From assembly GCF_026409565.1 (NCBI RefSeq), contig NZ_CP112881.1:3789501-3853500 (forward strand): a stretch of DNA of 64,000 nt, written 5' to 3'. Positions 17,040 to 25,113 of this stretch are shown here, in pieces. Below the pieces are notes generated by a model. That model did no database searches. It saw nothing but the letters and a program-made list of their open reading frames with translations, and had not been told where the DNA came from. This DNA comes from Sneathiella aquimaris. GTDB taxonomy: Bacteria; Pseudomonadota; Alphaproteobacteria; Sneathiellales; Sneathiellaceae. Position numbers and translations under genes: made by a program. Within the stretch, counting starts at the first letter, position 1. Every line of letters starts with the position of its first letter.

Positions 17040-18227
17040 ATGACAAGAGTTCTCTATACAGGTGGTCAGGTTTTCGACGGACAGGAAACAATGCTGACCG
17101 ATCATGCCGTCATGGTCGAAGGTGACACGATTACTGAAGTCGCCCCTGTGGGTAATTTTGCGGGATTTGATGGTCAGGCGGTCGATATTTCAGGGGGCAC
17201 CATCATGCCCGGTATCGGCGACTGCCATGTTCACCTTGTCTATAAAGGCGGTGCCCGCCCGTCCGAGGAGGTTGAAGGACAAAATCCTGCCGAAATTACG
17301 CTTTGTGCTCTTGAAAATGCGCAGTCCAGTCTGAAAACCGGCGTGACCGCAGTTCGCGATTGCGGCGGTCACAAGTATCTTGAATTCCCGGTACGCGATG
17401 CCTGCAACAGCGGCCGCTTCACAGGCCCCAATATCATGGCATCTGGCCGGATGATTTGCATGACCGGTGGACATGGCAACCGGCATGGCCGGGTCGCCGA
17501 CGGCTGTGATGAAGTGGTCAAAGCGGTGCGCGAACAGGTTCATGCGGGTAGCGATCTTGTAAAAATCATGGCAACGGGCGGGGTCATGACCAAAGGCGTC
17601 GATCCGGAAGATGCCCATTATAGTGCAGAAGAAATGGCCGCCGGCATCAACGAAGCCAAACGGTTCCGCCGGACAACCGCGTCTCATGCGCAAGGGGCCG
17701 AGGGCATCATGAACGCCGTTCTAGGCGGCATCACATCCATCGAGCATGGTATCTTTATGGATGATGAATGTCTTGAAGCCATGCTGGAACGCGGCACATA
17801 TCTGGTGCCCACACTGGCCGCCGTCAAGAATATTATCGTCAACAAAGAAAACGGCATTGCCGATTACGTTGTCGAAAAAGCCCTGCGCGTTTATGACAAA
17901 CACCGGGAAAGCTTCAAAATGTATTATGAAGCAGGCGGAAAAATTGCCATGGGCACCGACGCGGGAACGCCGTTTAACCTGCATGGTAAAAACACGCAGG
18001 AACTGGCCTATATGGTTGAATGCGGCATGACCAATATGGATTCGTTAAAAGCCTCTACCTCCGTTGCTCACGAACTGATGCAATTTACAGATCGTGGCCA
18101 GATTAAAGCAGGCTTCAAAGCCGATCTTTTGGTGGTCAATGGGAACCCGGCAGAGGATATCCAGATGGCTGCGAACCCTGAAAATCACCGGTTTGTTGTT
18201 AAAAACGGGGCGCGGGTAGCACTTTAA
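17040..18227 (+). CDS. Metal-dependent amidohydrolase (imidazolonepropionase/prolidase-like)
   Basis: A 395-residue amidohydrolase-superfamily enzyme. Metal-binding residues are apparent in GDCHVHL (HxH), the candidate carboxylated lysine in DLVKIMATGG, SHAQG, SIEHG and the catalytic Asp of GTDAGTP. It is close to the group that includes imidazolonepropionase-like proteins and Zn-dependent Xaa-Pro or Xaa-Arg dipeptidases; the substrate is uncertain. It has no signal peptide. It is a single-gene unit closed by a strong terminator. Confidence 0.85.
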   Translation: MTRVLYTGGQVFDGQETMLTDHAVMVEGDTITEVAPVGNFAGFDGQAVDISGGTIMPGIGDCHVHLVYKGGARPSEEVEGQNPAEITLCALENAQSSLKTGVTAVRDCGGHKYLEFPVRDACNSGRFTGPNIMASGRMICMTGGHGNRHGRVADGCDEVVKAVREQVHAGSDLVKIMATGGVMTKGVDPEDAHYSAEEMAAGINEAKRFRRTTASHAQGAEGIMNAVLGGITSIEHGIFMDDECLEAMLERGTYLVPTLAAVKNIIVNKENGIADYVVEKALRVYDKHRESFKMYYEAGGKIAMGTDAGTPFNLHGKNTQELAYMVECGMTNMDSLKASTSVAHELMQFTDRGQIKAGFKADLLVVNGNPAEDIQMAANPENHRFVVKNGARVAL

Positions 18228-18250
18228 AAAAACAGCCTTAAGACCCTTCC

Positions 18251-18281
18251 AAAAGCCAGCGGTGAAACGCTGGCTTTTTTG
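18251..18281 (+). terminator. Rho-independent terminator
   Basis: An 11-bp perfect stem AAAAGCCAGCG/CGCTGGCTTTT with a 6-nt loop, running into a T-rich tract. It ends the amidohydrolase gene. Confidence 0.9.
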
Positions 18282-18346
18282 TTTTTTATACAAAATGCCC
18301 TATTTTATAGAAAGGAAAGGATCCCAATCATCAGGAGGGTAAGAGG

Positions 18347-18532
18347 ATGAGCATGGGCAATGACATGATCCGACTAAAAGAGAGAAAAGAGCGGTTTTGG
18401 GAACGACGACAAAAAGAGCGGTCCATGCAGAAAGAAGAAAAAATGGATTTCAGCCGGGATTTTCAAACGCTGAAAGACCGCAAAGCCGCGAGAGAAACCC
18501 TCGCCGCCAAACGAAAAGCAATGCATCATTAA
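18347..18532 (+). CDS. Small charged helical protein, unknown
   Basis: A 61-residue open frame with an excellent ribosome site, AGGAGG at 18333-18338, 8 nt before the ATG. The product is almost entirely charged and predicted helical (KERKERFWERRQKER, LKDRKAARETLAAKRKAMHH), with no hydrophobic core, signal peptide or cysteine. I do not recognise a family. The strong ribosome site and clean separation by the upstream terminator favour a real gene. Confidence 0.55.
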   Translation: MSMGNDMIRLKERKERFWERRQKERSMQKEEKMDFSRDFQTLKDRKAARETLAAKRKAMHH

Positions 18533-18675
18533 AGGGACCCGCCGAACAGTGCGGACCAGCCGGTACCTAAAAAACCCAAGTGGCCGCTTTCCCGGTCATA
18601 AAAAACCGGTCAACGACCAGGCACCTTAACTTGCGGCCGAACGACACCCAAAAACGCAGGCTGTCTGCAAGATCA

Positions 18676-20328
18676 TCAAAAAGTCAGGCTCAAACCAACG
18701 CTAGCAAATGTGTTTTGAGAAGACTGGCCCATATTCAGCTCGGCTGACAGGTTTCCAGACGCATTTTTAAACGCAAGCCCCGAATTCACAAAGGCGCCTT
18801 CTTCGGCCGAAAAGTCGAACTTTACGAAAGGCGAAACCATGCCTTTTTTCTCACCCCGCCAATTCCCTATCGGAACACCATAGGAAATCAGCCCGGAAAT
18901 TGAATATTCATCATAGTCATTCCGACCGAGCGTTTTTTCCGCGATCACAGATCCCGCCAGCCCCTGCTCGGTAGCGTTCAGGCGCAGCCCTGCCGACAGG
19001 GTATAGGCGTCCACATCGTCGTTAACGGCATCGCCAAAATCATAAATATATTCCAGACCGCCAAATGGCTCAACCTGGAGGCTATCCAACGCAAACCCAT
19101 AAGCGAGTTCAACACCAGGGGATACCCGTTGGGTGTCTGAGACCGATTTTTCGTTGGCTGTATTATCACTATAGGTAAAGGCATCGACCGTTTTCCGGCC
19201 AACCTCAAACTCAAGCTTCCCCTTGATGGTAAGCGGTCCTCCGTCAAAGCGGTGCTGGTAGGAGCCGCGAATATTGGCAAACCAGCTTTCACTATCCGCA
19301 TTACCCGTATCTGAAGTGTCTTTGGTGCGCTCAACCTGCCCGATGCTATATCCGAGAACCGAAGACACTGAGAAGTTTTCCGACGGCTTGTACATTAAAT
19401 AAGGCAACACGGAAAACGTGTCTTCCTGATAGGTGCCGTTATTAAATTCAGTTTCCACGTCTGTTATTGTATAGCCCACGGCAACGCCCGTGAGCCAGGC
19501 ATCGCTCAAACGATAGTCCATCCCCAGATTATAGCCCCACACATGACCATTTAACCGATTGTCCTCAGTCACGTTATTCCGATCATTCTCCAGCGAGAGA
19601 TAGCCTCCCTGCCCCCAGATGGTCAACGGCTGCGAGGAGAGCAATCGACCCCTCTGGCCTGACCGGTTGAACGGATCGCCTGCACTCCCGTCTCCGCCCC
19701 CCAGCGCGAGCGAAATTTCGGATGTATCAAAGGACATCATGCGGGCAAAGTCGACGGGTGAAAGCGCGCGACTTTCAGACCTGAACGGATCGTTGAAATC
19801 GACCGCTTGAAACGGACTGTTCCTGCCTGAATTGGCCGGTGTGGTCGGAACGCCAGGGGCCACGGTTCTTGTAAACCCACCGCCTGCATTGAATTTCTGA
19901 AACCGATATCGGACCGTTTTAACATTAAAGGCTATCTGGGTATTGGACGCCGCTTGGGTAACAGCTTGTTCCTGTTTATCTTGTCTCGCCTCTTGCCCTG
20001 CGTTTGTATCGATCAAATCCAGACGGAGGGTGTCTTCCTTTGCAATACCGTAATCTTGCAATGTTTGGCCGTCGACGAGGGTTGTTCCGCCGAAGGTCAA
20101 TTTTTGCTGGTCTGGGGTATATCCTTCTTTAGCCTGAACTTTACCTCTCACAATGTCGATGCTGTCAGTAGCATTCACATCCAAAGTAATTGTTTTGGTA
20201 TCAAAGACATTAACGAAAATCTGGAAGGCCTGCACCTCAGACGCCGTGACAAGCATGAGGTAAAGCATAGCACAGCTGACTGTTAGAATAGAGAGCAGGT
20301 GTGATAATCGAGAAATGAAGTAACGCAT
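18676..20328 (-). CDS. Exported ubiquitin-domain autotransporter
   Basis: A 550-residue protein from ATG 20328. Residues 1-34 are a signal peptide ending EVQA. Residues 35-105 are a ubiquitin fold that aligns without gaps to eukaryotic ubiquitin (FQIFV, KTITLDV, KEGYTPDQQKLTFGG, DGQTLQDYGIAKEDTLRL), about 39 of 71 positions identical. Residues about 106-235 are a low-complexity linker. About 238-550 is an autotransporter beta-barrel starting WGQGGYLSLEND and ending with the terminal phenylalanine of outer-membrane proteins. The C-terminal LRLRGG needed for conjugation is absent and the Ile44 patch is changed. A longer in-frame start exists at 20376 or 20436, but the signal peptide favours 20328. 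It is transcribed away from the tRNA. Function is unknown; display of a ubiquitin mimic at the cell surface is inference. Confidence 0.85.
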   Translation of the reverse strand: MRYFISRLSHLLSILTVSCAMLYLMLVTASEVQAFQIFVNVFDTKTITLDVNATDSIDIVRGKVQAKEGYTPDQQKLTFGGTTLVDGQTLQDYGIAKEDTLRLDLIDTNAGQEARQDKQEQAVTQAASNTQIAFNVKTVRYRFQKFNAGGGFTRTVAPGVPTTPANSGRNSPFQAVDFNDPFRSESRALSPVDFARMMSFDTSEISLALGGGDGSAGDPFNRSGQRGRLLSSQPLTIWGQGGYLSLENDRNNVTEDNRLNGHVWGYNLGMDYRLSDAWLTGVAVGYTITDVETEFNNGTYQEDTFSVLPYLMYKPSENFSVSSVLGYSIGQVERTKDTSDTGNADSESWFANIRGSYQHRFDGGPLTIKGKLEFEVGRKTVDAFTYSDNTANEKSVSDTQRVSPGVELAYGFALDSLQVEPFGGLEYIYDFGDAVNDDVDAYTLSAGLRLNATEQGLAGSVIAEKTLGRNDYDEYSISGLISYGVPIGNWRGEKKGMVSPFVKFDFSAEEGAFVNSGLAFKNASGNLSAELNMGQSSQNTFASVGLSLTF

Positions 20329-20477
20329 AAGAGAGACTTTGCAGGTATGGTAGGGCTTTTCCCCCACTGTTATCATTTTCTGCGAGAGTGAGACAGGTTT
20401 TTTTAAAGCGGGACAGACCCGATGGACAGGTTGCAAAAAGCACCCGCGCGACCGTACGCTCCGTCCTCACTTTCCCA

Positions 20478-20506
20478 TTGCACTTTTTACAATGATCCTT
20501 TATAGC
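20478..20506 (+). promoter_or_regulatory. Promoter of tRNA-Arg
   Basis: TTGCAC (20478-20483), 17-bp spacer, TATAGC (20501-20506), 14 bp before the mature tRNA 5' end. Confidence 0.6.
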
Positions 20507-20520
20507 ATACCTCTCCTTAA

Positions 20521-20607
<87 letters not shown>

Positions 20608-20641
20608 TGACTTAGCATCTACCAATATTCCCAATTTGCTT

Positions 20642-20655
20642 TTTTGGGACACTGA
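20642..20655 (+). repeat. Putative integrase arm-type site, left
   Basis: TTTTGGGACACTGA lies 35 bp inside attL. The identical 14-mer occurs at 38666-38679, 102 bp inside attR. Matched short repeats at both ends of an element fit integrase or excisionase arm sites (inference). Confidence 0.45.
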
Positions 20656-20685
20656 GCTTCGGATTTAATGTTCGGAGTTACAAGA

Positions 20686-21672
20686 ATGGCAACTATATCC
20701 AAACGCGGTGCCTATCAGTGGCAAGCAAAAGTTCGCAAACAGGGCAAGCCCTTCCAAACAAAAACTTTTGATACTAAGCGAGAAGCCGAAGCTTGGGCCA
20801 CAATCATTGAGTCCGAAATGACAAGAGGTGTTCATGTCGACCGATCGCTGTCGGAGCGCGAAACCCTGGAAGATGTGATCAAACATTACAAAAAAGAAAT
20901 CGCCCCTAAGCATAAGGGCGGCGATATGGAAATCACGAGGCTGGATCGGTTTCTGCGGGATGAGAAGTTCCTGTGCCAATACTCGATGGCATCGTTGAAG
21001 CCTGAGCATTTTGAGGATTATCGTGATCGCCGCCTTAAGGATGGCAAAGCACCCGGTACGGTTAAACGGGAACTTGGACTACTTCACAGCGTGATCGAAG
21101 AAAACCGTCGCCGTCTGGGCTTACTTGAAAATCCGATAGCACATGTCAAAAGACCGCGAGTGAATGATAACCGCGTCATGCGCTTCCACGGAGATGATGA
21201 ACAGCGCTTAATGACTGCGTTAGATGATTGTCGCAATAGCTGGGTAAAACCAGCTGTTATTCTGGCTCTAGAAACCGCTATGAGACGCGGTGAATTGCTG
21301 AGCTTGCAATGGGAATATGTAAACCTAGATACCTGCGTCGCCCACCTCCCAGACACAAAAAACGGTGAAGCGAGAGACGTCCCTCTATCCAGCACTGCCA
21401 TAAGGACCCTAAAAGCCCTTCCTCGTGCCATTAACGGGGCTGTTTTACCAACAACCCCAGAAGGCCTCAAAAATGCCTTCGAGCGTGCCCGCAAACGTGC
21501 GGACCTCGAACACTTCAATTTTCATGACCTTCGTCATGAATCGATATCTCGATTATTTGAAGCGAGTTGGAACGTAATGGAAGTGGCTGCAGTGTCGGGC
21601 CACAAGGATCTGCAGAGTTTGAAACGGTATACAAACTTAAAAGCAGCAGATTTGGCTAAGAAGATGGGATGA
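20686..21672 (+). CDS. int: Tyrosine-type site-specific integrase
   Basis: A 328-residue integrase that catalyses recombination between attP and the tRNA-Arg 3' end. The N-terminal part (ISKRGAYQWQAKVRKQGK) is an arm-binding domain, followed by a SAM-like core-binding domain. Catalytic residues are visible: Arg in ETAMRRGELL, Lys in DTKNGEARDVPL, HxxR in FHDLRHE, His in SGHKDLQ and the nucleophile Tyr in LKRYTNL. ATG 20686 is chosen over 20668 because MATISKRG is the usual family start. It faces away from the tRNA, directly inside attL. A decayed second copy of its C terminus lies at 24106-24321. Confidence 0.93.
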   Translation: MATISKRGAYQWQAKVRKQGKPFQTKTFDTKREAEAWATIIESEMTRGVHVDRSLSERETLEDVIKHYKKEIAPKHKGGDMEITRLDRFLRDEKFLCQYSMASLKPEHFEDYRDRRLKDGKAPGTVKRELGLLHSVIEENRRRLGLLENPIAHVKRPRVNDNRVMRFHGDDEQRLMTALDDCRNSWVKPAVILALETAMRRGELLSLQWEYVNLDTCVAHLPDTKNGEARDVPLSSTAIRTLKALPRAINGAVLPTTPEGLKNAFERARKRADLEHFNFHDLRHESISRLFEASWNVMEVAAVSGHKDLQSLKRYTNLKAADLAKKMG

Positions 21673-21709
21673 AATATAAAAGCCCCATAAGATACACCAT
21701 ATTGATATC

Positions 21710-21910
21710 CTATGGGACTTTAAGTCTCGTTTTACGGTGTTTGGTTAAATCCGAAAGGCGGTATTTCTGCTCCTTGCTTTCGGGAGGCGGCAATGGTTCA
21801 CCCCGAGTTATAGTACGCTCCACTCCGGTCTTTCCACCTCGTGGACCGGTGATCTCATATTGGCCGGAGCGAGGAGCTTTTTCTCCTGGTTTGAAGAGCT
21901 TTTCAGGCAT
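21710..21910 (-). CDS. YjzC-like small protein
   Basis: A 66-residue protein with FKPGEKAPRSGQYEITGPRGG, resembling the small YjzC family whose members share the FKPGxxAPxSGxY opening; a basic tail follows. The function of the family is unknown to me. Its start overlaps the end of the upstream HTH gene by 8 bp, so the two form an operon. It is convergent with the integrase. Confidence 0.6.
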   Translation of the reverse strand: MPEKLFKPGEKAPRSGQYEITGPRGGKTGVERTITRGEPLPPPESKEQKYRLSDLTKHRKTRLKVP

Positions 21911-22103
21911 GATCTAGATCTCCAGTCTTTCCAATCCGTAACGCAGGCGGAACATGCTCAAATCGCTTTCCCTTCGCGATTTCACTTATCCGTCCCTGAT
22001 TTAAATCATAATCAGCGGCAATTCGGTGTTGATAGTCTCCTCGCTTGAGTCGAGTCTTGATTTCCGACACATCTTCATGTGTCAGATGGGTTATAGAAGC
22101 CAT
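21903..22103 (-). CDS. Small HTH DNA-binding protein
   Basis: A 66-residue protein starting MASITHLTHEDV. The segment IKTRLKRGDYQHRIAADYDLNQGRISEIAKGKRF is a helix-turn-helix of the homeodomain-like or resolvase type. The ATG at 22103 is fixed by AAGGAG 7 bp upstream; the 15 extra codons before it are not needed. It is co-transcribed with the YjzC-like gene and could regulate integrase-end functions of the element. Confidence 0.65.
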   Translation of the reverse strand: MASITHLTHEDVSEIKTRLKRGDYQHRIAADYDLNQGRISEIAKGKRFEHVPPALRIGKTGDLDHA

Positions 22104-22204
22104 TAGCTTTCTCCTTAGCGCAGAAAAAATATTGCTTCCAAACTTCATTTAAGTTAAACGTCATTCGTCAAGAAGTACGTTGGAAGTTTGGAGCTATTCC
22201 GGTA

Positions 22205-22264
22205 TGGGTGCGCCAAACCTAGCGGAAATCATATGAACGGACCCTATTGGGTCCGTTTTTTGTT
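22205..22264 (+). terminator. Terminator preceded by a tRNA-3'-end-like 11-mer
   Basis: A 9-bp stem AACGGACCC/GGGTCCGTT (22236-22257) with a TATT loop and a T-run is a good plus-strand terminator, yet no plus-strand gene precedes it. About 20 bp upstream GGGTGCGCCAA repeats the last bases of the tRNA-Arg gene. This combination looks like the relic of a tRNA 3' end plus its terminator. Confidence 0.5.
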
Positions 22265-22275
22265 ACCGTCGAATG

Positions 22276-23760
22276 TTACAGCAAACCATCTAACCCAACC
22301 TCAATGTGCGAATGTCGGCTGGGCAATCCCACCTGCCAGCGGATCATATCTCCCAGAATGGGGAAAATATCGTTATGCTTCGCGCCAAACCTCATCAAAC
22401 CACTCTGAAATGACCCAATGTCCCTATTAGCACTACCTTCACTTGAAGGAAGCCATTGAAGCAACCCTGACAATCCAAATTCATCCCTCTCCTCGTCTGA
22501 GAGCTCATAGAAGCGCCACACAGGATTAGAATGAGAGAAATCGACATCTTCTATCTTATCCAGTAATTGATCAAACTGAACTGCACCATTGTCAGGTCGG
22601 CGATTGCTAAAATTTAGATCAAACGTAAGTTTTGCTAAAGCCTTCAAAATTACCGGTTGGGCAGCGACGGTTTGCTCTTTAGCCCGCGGACTGCCGAAGC
22701 TTTGAATTTCGGCAATCTGCGACCACAACCGTTGGACAATTTCATACCTTGGCTCAACTACAGCTGGCGTAGCCCCTGAAGCATTTGACTTGTTTAGAAA
22801 CGCCAAAGAGGTTATTGCAACCACATCTTTCATCGGCAACTGACCTGTATCTTGAGCCCAGTCCCTAACTTCACTGTCACTAATTTGAACAAACCCATCA
22901 GCAACAATGTTTGATTTTATAAATTGTGTCACAGGATTAGAACTATCAAACTGAAGTGCTAGGCTTGAGTTTATTTTCTTTCCTAACTTGTTCAAGTCAT
23001 GGAAGAGTTGTCGCTCCTGTGCAATATCAAGCCCTAAATGAACTTCTATAGTGAGGGTGGCATAAGATCTTGCCGCCTCAAAAGTTTCGTTCCAAACCTT
23101 CATCTCTTCGGAAGTCACTTCACGGCCTTTGTCAGGAAACAGCACTGGAGCTTTTCCAGGGTATTTTCCGGTTTGTCGCACAACTTGGAGAAAACTCATA
23201 ACCATCTCAGCTGCAGCTCTACGATGTTGACCATCAACAACCCATAGAATGTGCCTTTCTGAAAGAAAGACACGAAAGGCTGCAGTCTCACCACGATCTG
23301 TTTGAAGACGAAGGCCTCTTATTCCACCATCGCCGTTGCCACCGTATGGCACATTCCGTATATTACAAACAATGGGCTGAAGTGAAAAGTAAGGCTGATT
23401 TCCGAGACTATCTAAAATGGTCTCGAACGCAACCGAGCCCTCCTTACCTTGAATGCTCCGACGAAGCATGGCTGCAGACACAAGGCCGCGCAGCATATAT
23501 TTTGCTAAATTTCTGGCATGGTTTGCATCCAACGGGCGCTGGGCAACCGGACCAGCCTCCCTATCATTTGCAACATCAGACAACTCGAAAAATTGTCGAA
23601 ATGGTATCGACATGGTGAAGACACGGTGACCCAGATTATGCCCAATAAAAACATTAAATGGGATCTCATTAATATTTCCAGAAGAGTCCAGATTATCCAA
23701 GTCATCAAGAGCTTCATGGCTTGTGATCGGTTGAGGTAGGCCGTCCTGTGCGGGATGCAT
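22276..23760 (-). CDS. DGQHR-domain protein (DndB-like)
   Basis: A 494-residue protein with the signature WVVDGQHRRAAAEMV at its centre, preceded by RPLDANHARNLAKYML and followed by FHDLNKLGKKINSSLA, all typical of the DGQHR/DndB-like family. DndB controls phosphorothioate DNA modification genes; relatives occur alone in mobile elements with unknown roles. No dndC, dndD, dndE or dptFGH genes are nearby, so modification by a complete Dnd system is not supported. ATG 23760 is chosen because AGGAATAAACAT precedes it; upstream codons are hydrophobic and AT-rich noise. Confidence 0.75.
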   Translation of the reverse strand: MHPAQDGLPQPITSHEALDDLDNLDSSGNINEIPFNVFIGHNLGHRVFTMSIPFRQFFELSDVANDREAGPVAQRPLDANHARNLAKYMLRGLVSAAMLRRSIQGKEGSVAFETILDSLGNQPYFSLQPIVCNIRNVPYGGNGDGGIRGLRLQTDRGETAAFRVFLSERHILWVVDGQHRRAAAEMVMSFLQVVRQTGKYPGKAPVLFPDKGREVTSEEMKVWNETFEAARSYATLTIEVHLGLDIAQERQLFHDLNKLGKKINSSLALQFDSSNPVTQFIKSNIVADGFVQISDSEVRDWAQDTGQLPMKDVVAITSLAFLNKSNASGATPAVVEPRYEIVQRLWSQIAEIQSFGSPRAKEQTVAAQPVILKALAKLTFDLNFSNRRPDNGAVQFDQLLDKIEDVDFSHSNPVWRFYELSDEERDEFGLSGLLQWLPSSEGSANRDIGSFQSGLMRFGAKHNDIFPILGDMIRWQVGLPSRHSHIEVGLDGLL

Positions 23761-24105
23761 ATGTTTATTCCTATTTTCAATATCCAATAGAAATAATATA
23801 TACATGAATAAACACTGAATGTAAAGTATATTTATATTCCTGGACAATTAAATATGCGCTTTAAACACTCCTGGGTGATTTTATAAACGTTTATCTAGAG
23901 AATTTTTGGCGATCATTGAACCGGCAGTCCTAAGGTGATTTGAAAATTCCTAATCTTTTTTATAAAGCCTAAGCTCTGTTGAGCACGAACAGTGTAATAT
24001 CATTCCTAGCCGGAGTATTAGAGGCATTGGATGATAGTACAAATCATGAAAGCTTTCCCGGCGGTATATAAGTGGCATTTCCCCAGCCGCCAAAAGCACA
24101 GCCGA

Positions 24106-24321
24106 AGGCCCAAAAATATCTTCGAACGGGCCCATACACGAGTCAAATTGGAATTTTCTAATTTCCACGATCTACGCGATGAAGGCATTTCACGTGTTTT
24201 TGAAACTGGCTGGAATGTGATGAAGGTTGCCGCTGGGTCGAGACACGAGGATCTTCAAAGTTTAAAACGATATACTAACCTAAAAACAACAGATTTAGCT
24301 AAACAACAATATATCGACTGA
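24106..24321 (+). pseudogene. Integrase C-terminal remnant
   Basis: The translation (FERAHTRVKLEFSNFHDLRDE, WNVMKVAAGSRHEDLQSL, KRYTNLKTTDLAK) aligns with the last 65 residues of the element's own integrase at roughly 65-70 percent identity, but nothing upstream encodes the rest. The histidine of HxxRH and the glycine of SGH are replaced. It is a relic of a second, related integrase, implying stacked or rearranged insertions here. The surrounding gap (23761-24105) shows no gene. Confidence 0.75.
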
Positions 24322-24418
24322 ATAGATCAATAGCACTACAATATTCTGCGTAATTTAGAGCGTTCGACATAACTCAGTGCCAGAATACAGAGTATATTTG
24401 TACTCAAAATTTGGTGCT

Positions 24419-25012
24419 CTAATCCAAAAAACCAAGACCTCTGTCTCGATACAAAGCGCACGTGGCGTGAATTAACAATGTACTTTGATTTACAGAAAAT
24501 TCTTTTTTGTCAAAACGTCCGCACCATTCAATCAACCTTTCATGATCGGGGTGATTTTTGTTTTCCAACGCCATTAAAAACCCAGGATACTTATAACTCC
24601 CACCACTGTCTTCAGGAGGACAAGAATTCGCGCCTTCAGTACAAATTGGCCAGTGCATCCTTCTGGGTAGTATTGTGTTAGGTTCTTCAATTTCCACTAG
24701 ATGCTCCCAGTCATCACCAAAATCATAGATATAGGTAAAACTCTGTAGATCAATTAGTACATCTCGAAGTGAAAAATTTCTTTCATCAAAATAATCTTCG
24801 TTTGAATCACAACTGCCGTCCTCCGGAATTTCGAATCTTTTTCCTCCAATTTCAAAAGCATGGAGATGGCTGTCTTGCCATCCCATCGCTCCTTGTAAAA
24901 CGGCATGAAGTTCTACTAGAGACAAAGTGTTTGGAACAATTACTCTACGCCATATTTCCGGTTTAATATCCAGAAGTGAAATTCTCAATTGAATAAGACC
25001 AGCAACATTCAT
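24419..25012 (-). CDS. Plasmid pRiA4b ORF-3-like protein
   Basis: A 197-residue protein of the family named after pRiA4b ORF-3. Characteristic segments are LDIKPEIWRRVIVP near the N terminus, LHAVLQGAMGWQDSHLHAFEI and YIYDFGDDWEHLVEIE. The family is frequent on plasmids and islands; its biochemical role is not established. It is a single gene between the integrase relic and the peptidase gene. Confidence 0.85.
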   Translation of the reverse strand: MNVAGLIQLRISLLDIKPEIWRRVIVPNTLSLVELHAVLQGAMGWQDSHLHAFEIGGKRFEIPEDGSCDSNEDYFDERNFSLRDVLIDLQSFTYIYDFGDDWEHLVEIEEPNTILPRRMHWPICTEGANSCPPEDSGGSYKYPGFLMALENKNHPDHERLIEWCGRFDKKEFSVNQSTLLIHATCALYRDRGLGFLD

Positions 25013-25113
25013 AATTTACTTCTCTCTAGAATTTAACTTGTTAAGGAAACACGAAACTTAGTCACAATAATAAAATGGGTAGCCGCGAAAACATCTACTA
25101 GCGCTGCATATAC

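Noticed and set aside
22276-23760. A complete Dnd phosphorothioate system
   Set aside because: Only the DndB-like gene is present; no cysteine desulfurase, DndC, DndD or DndE genes are in the window.
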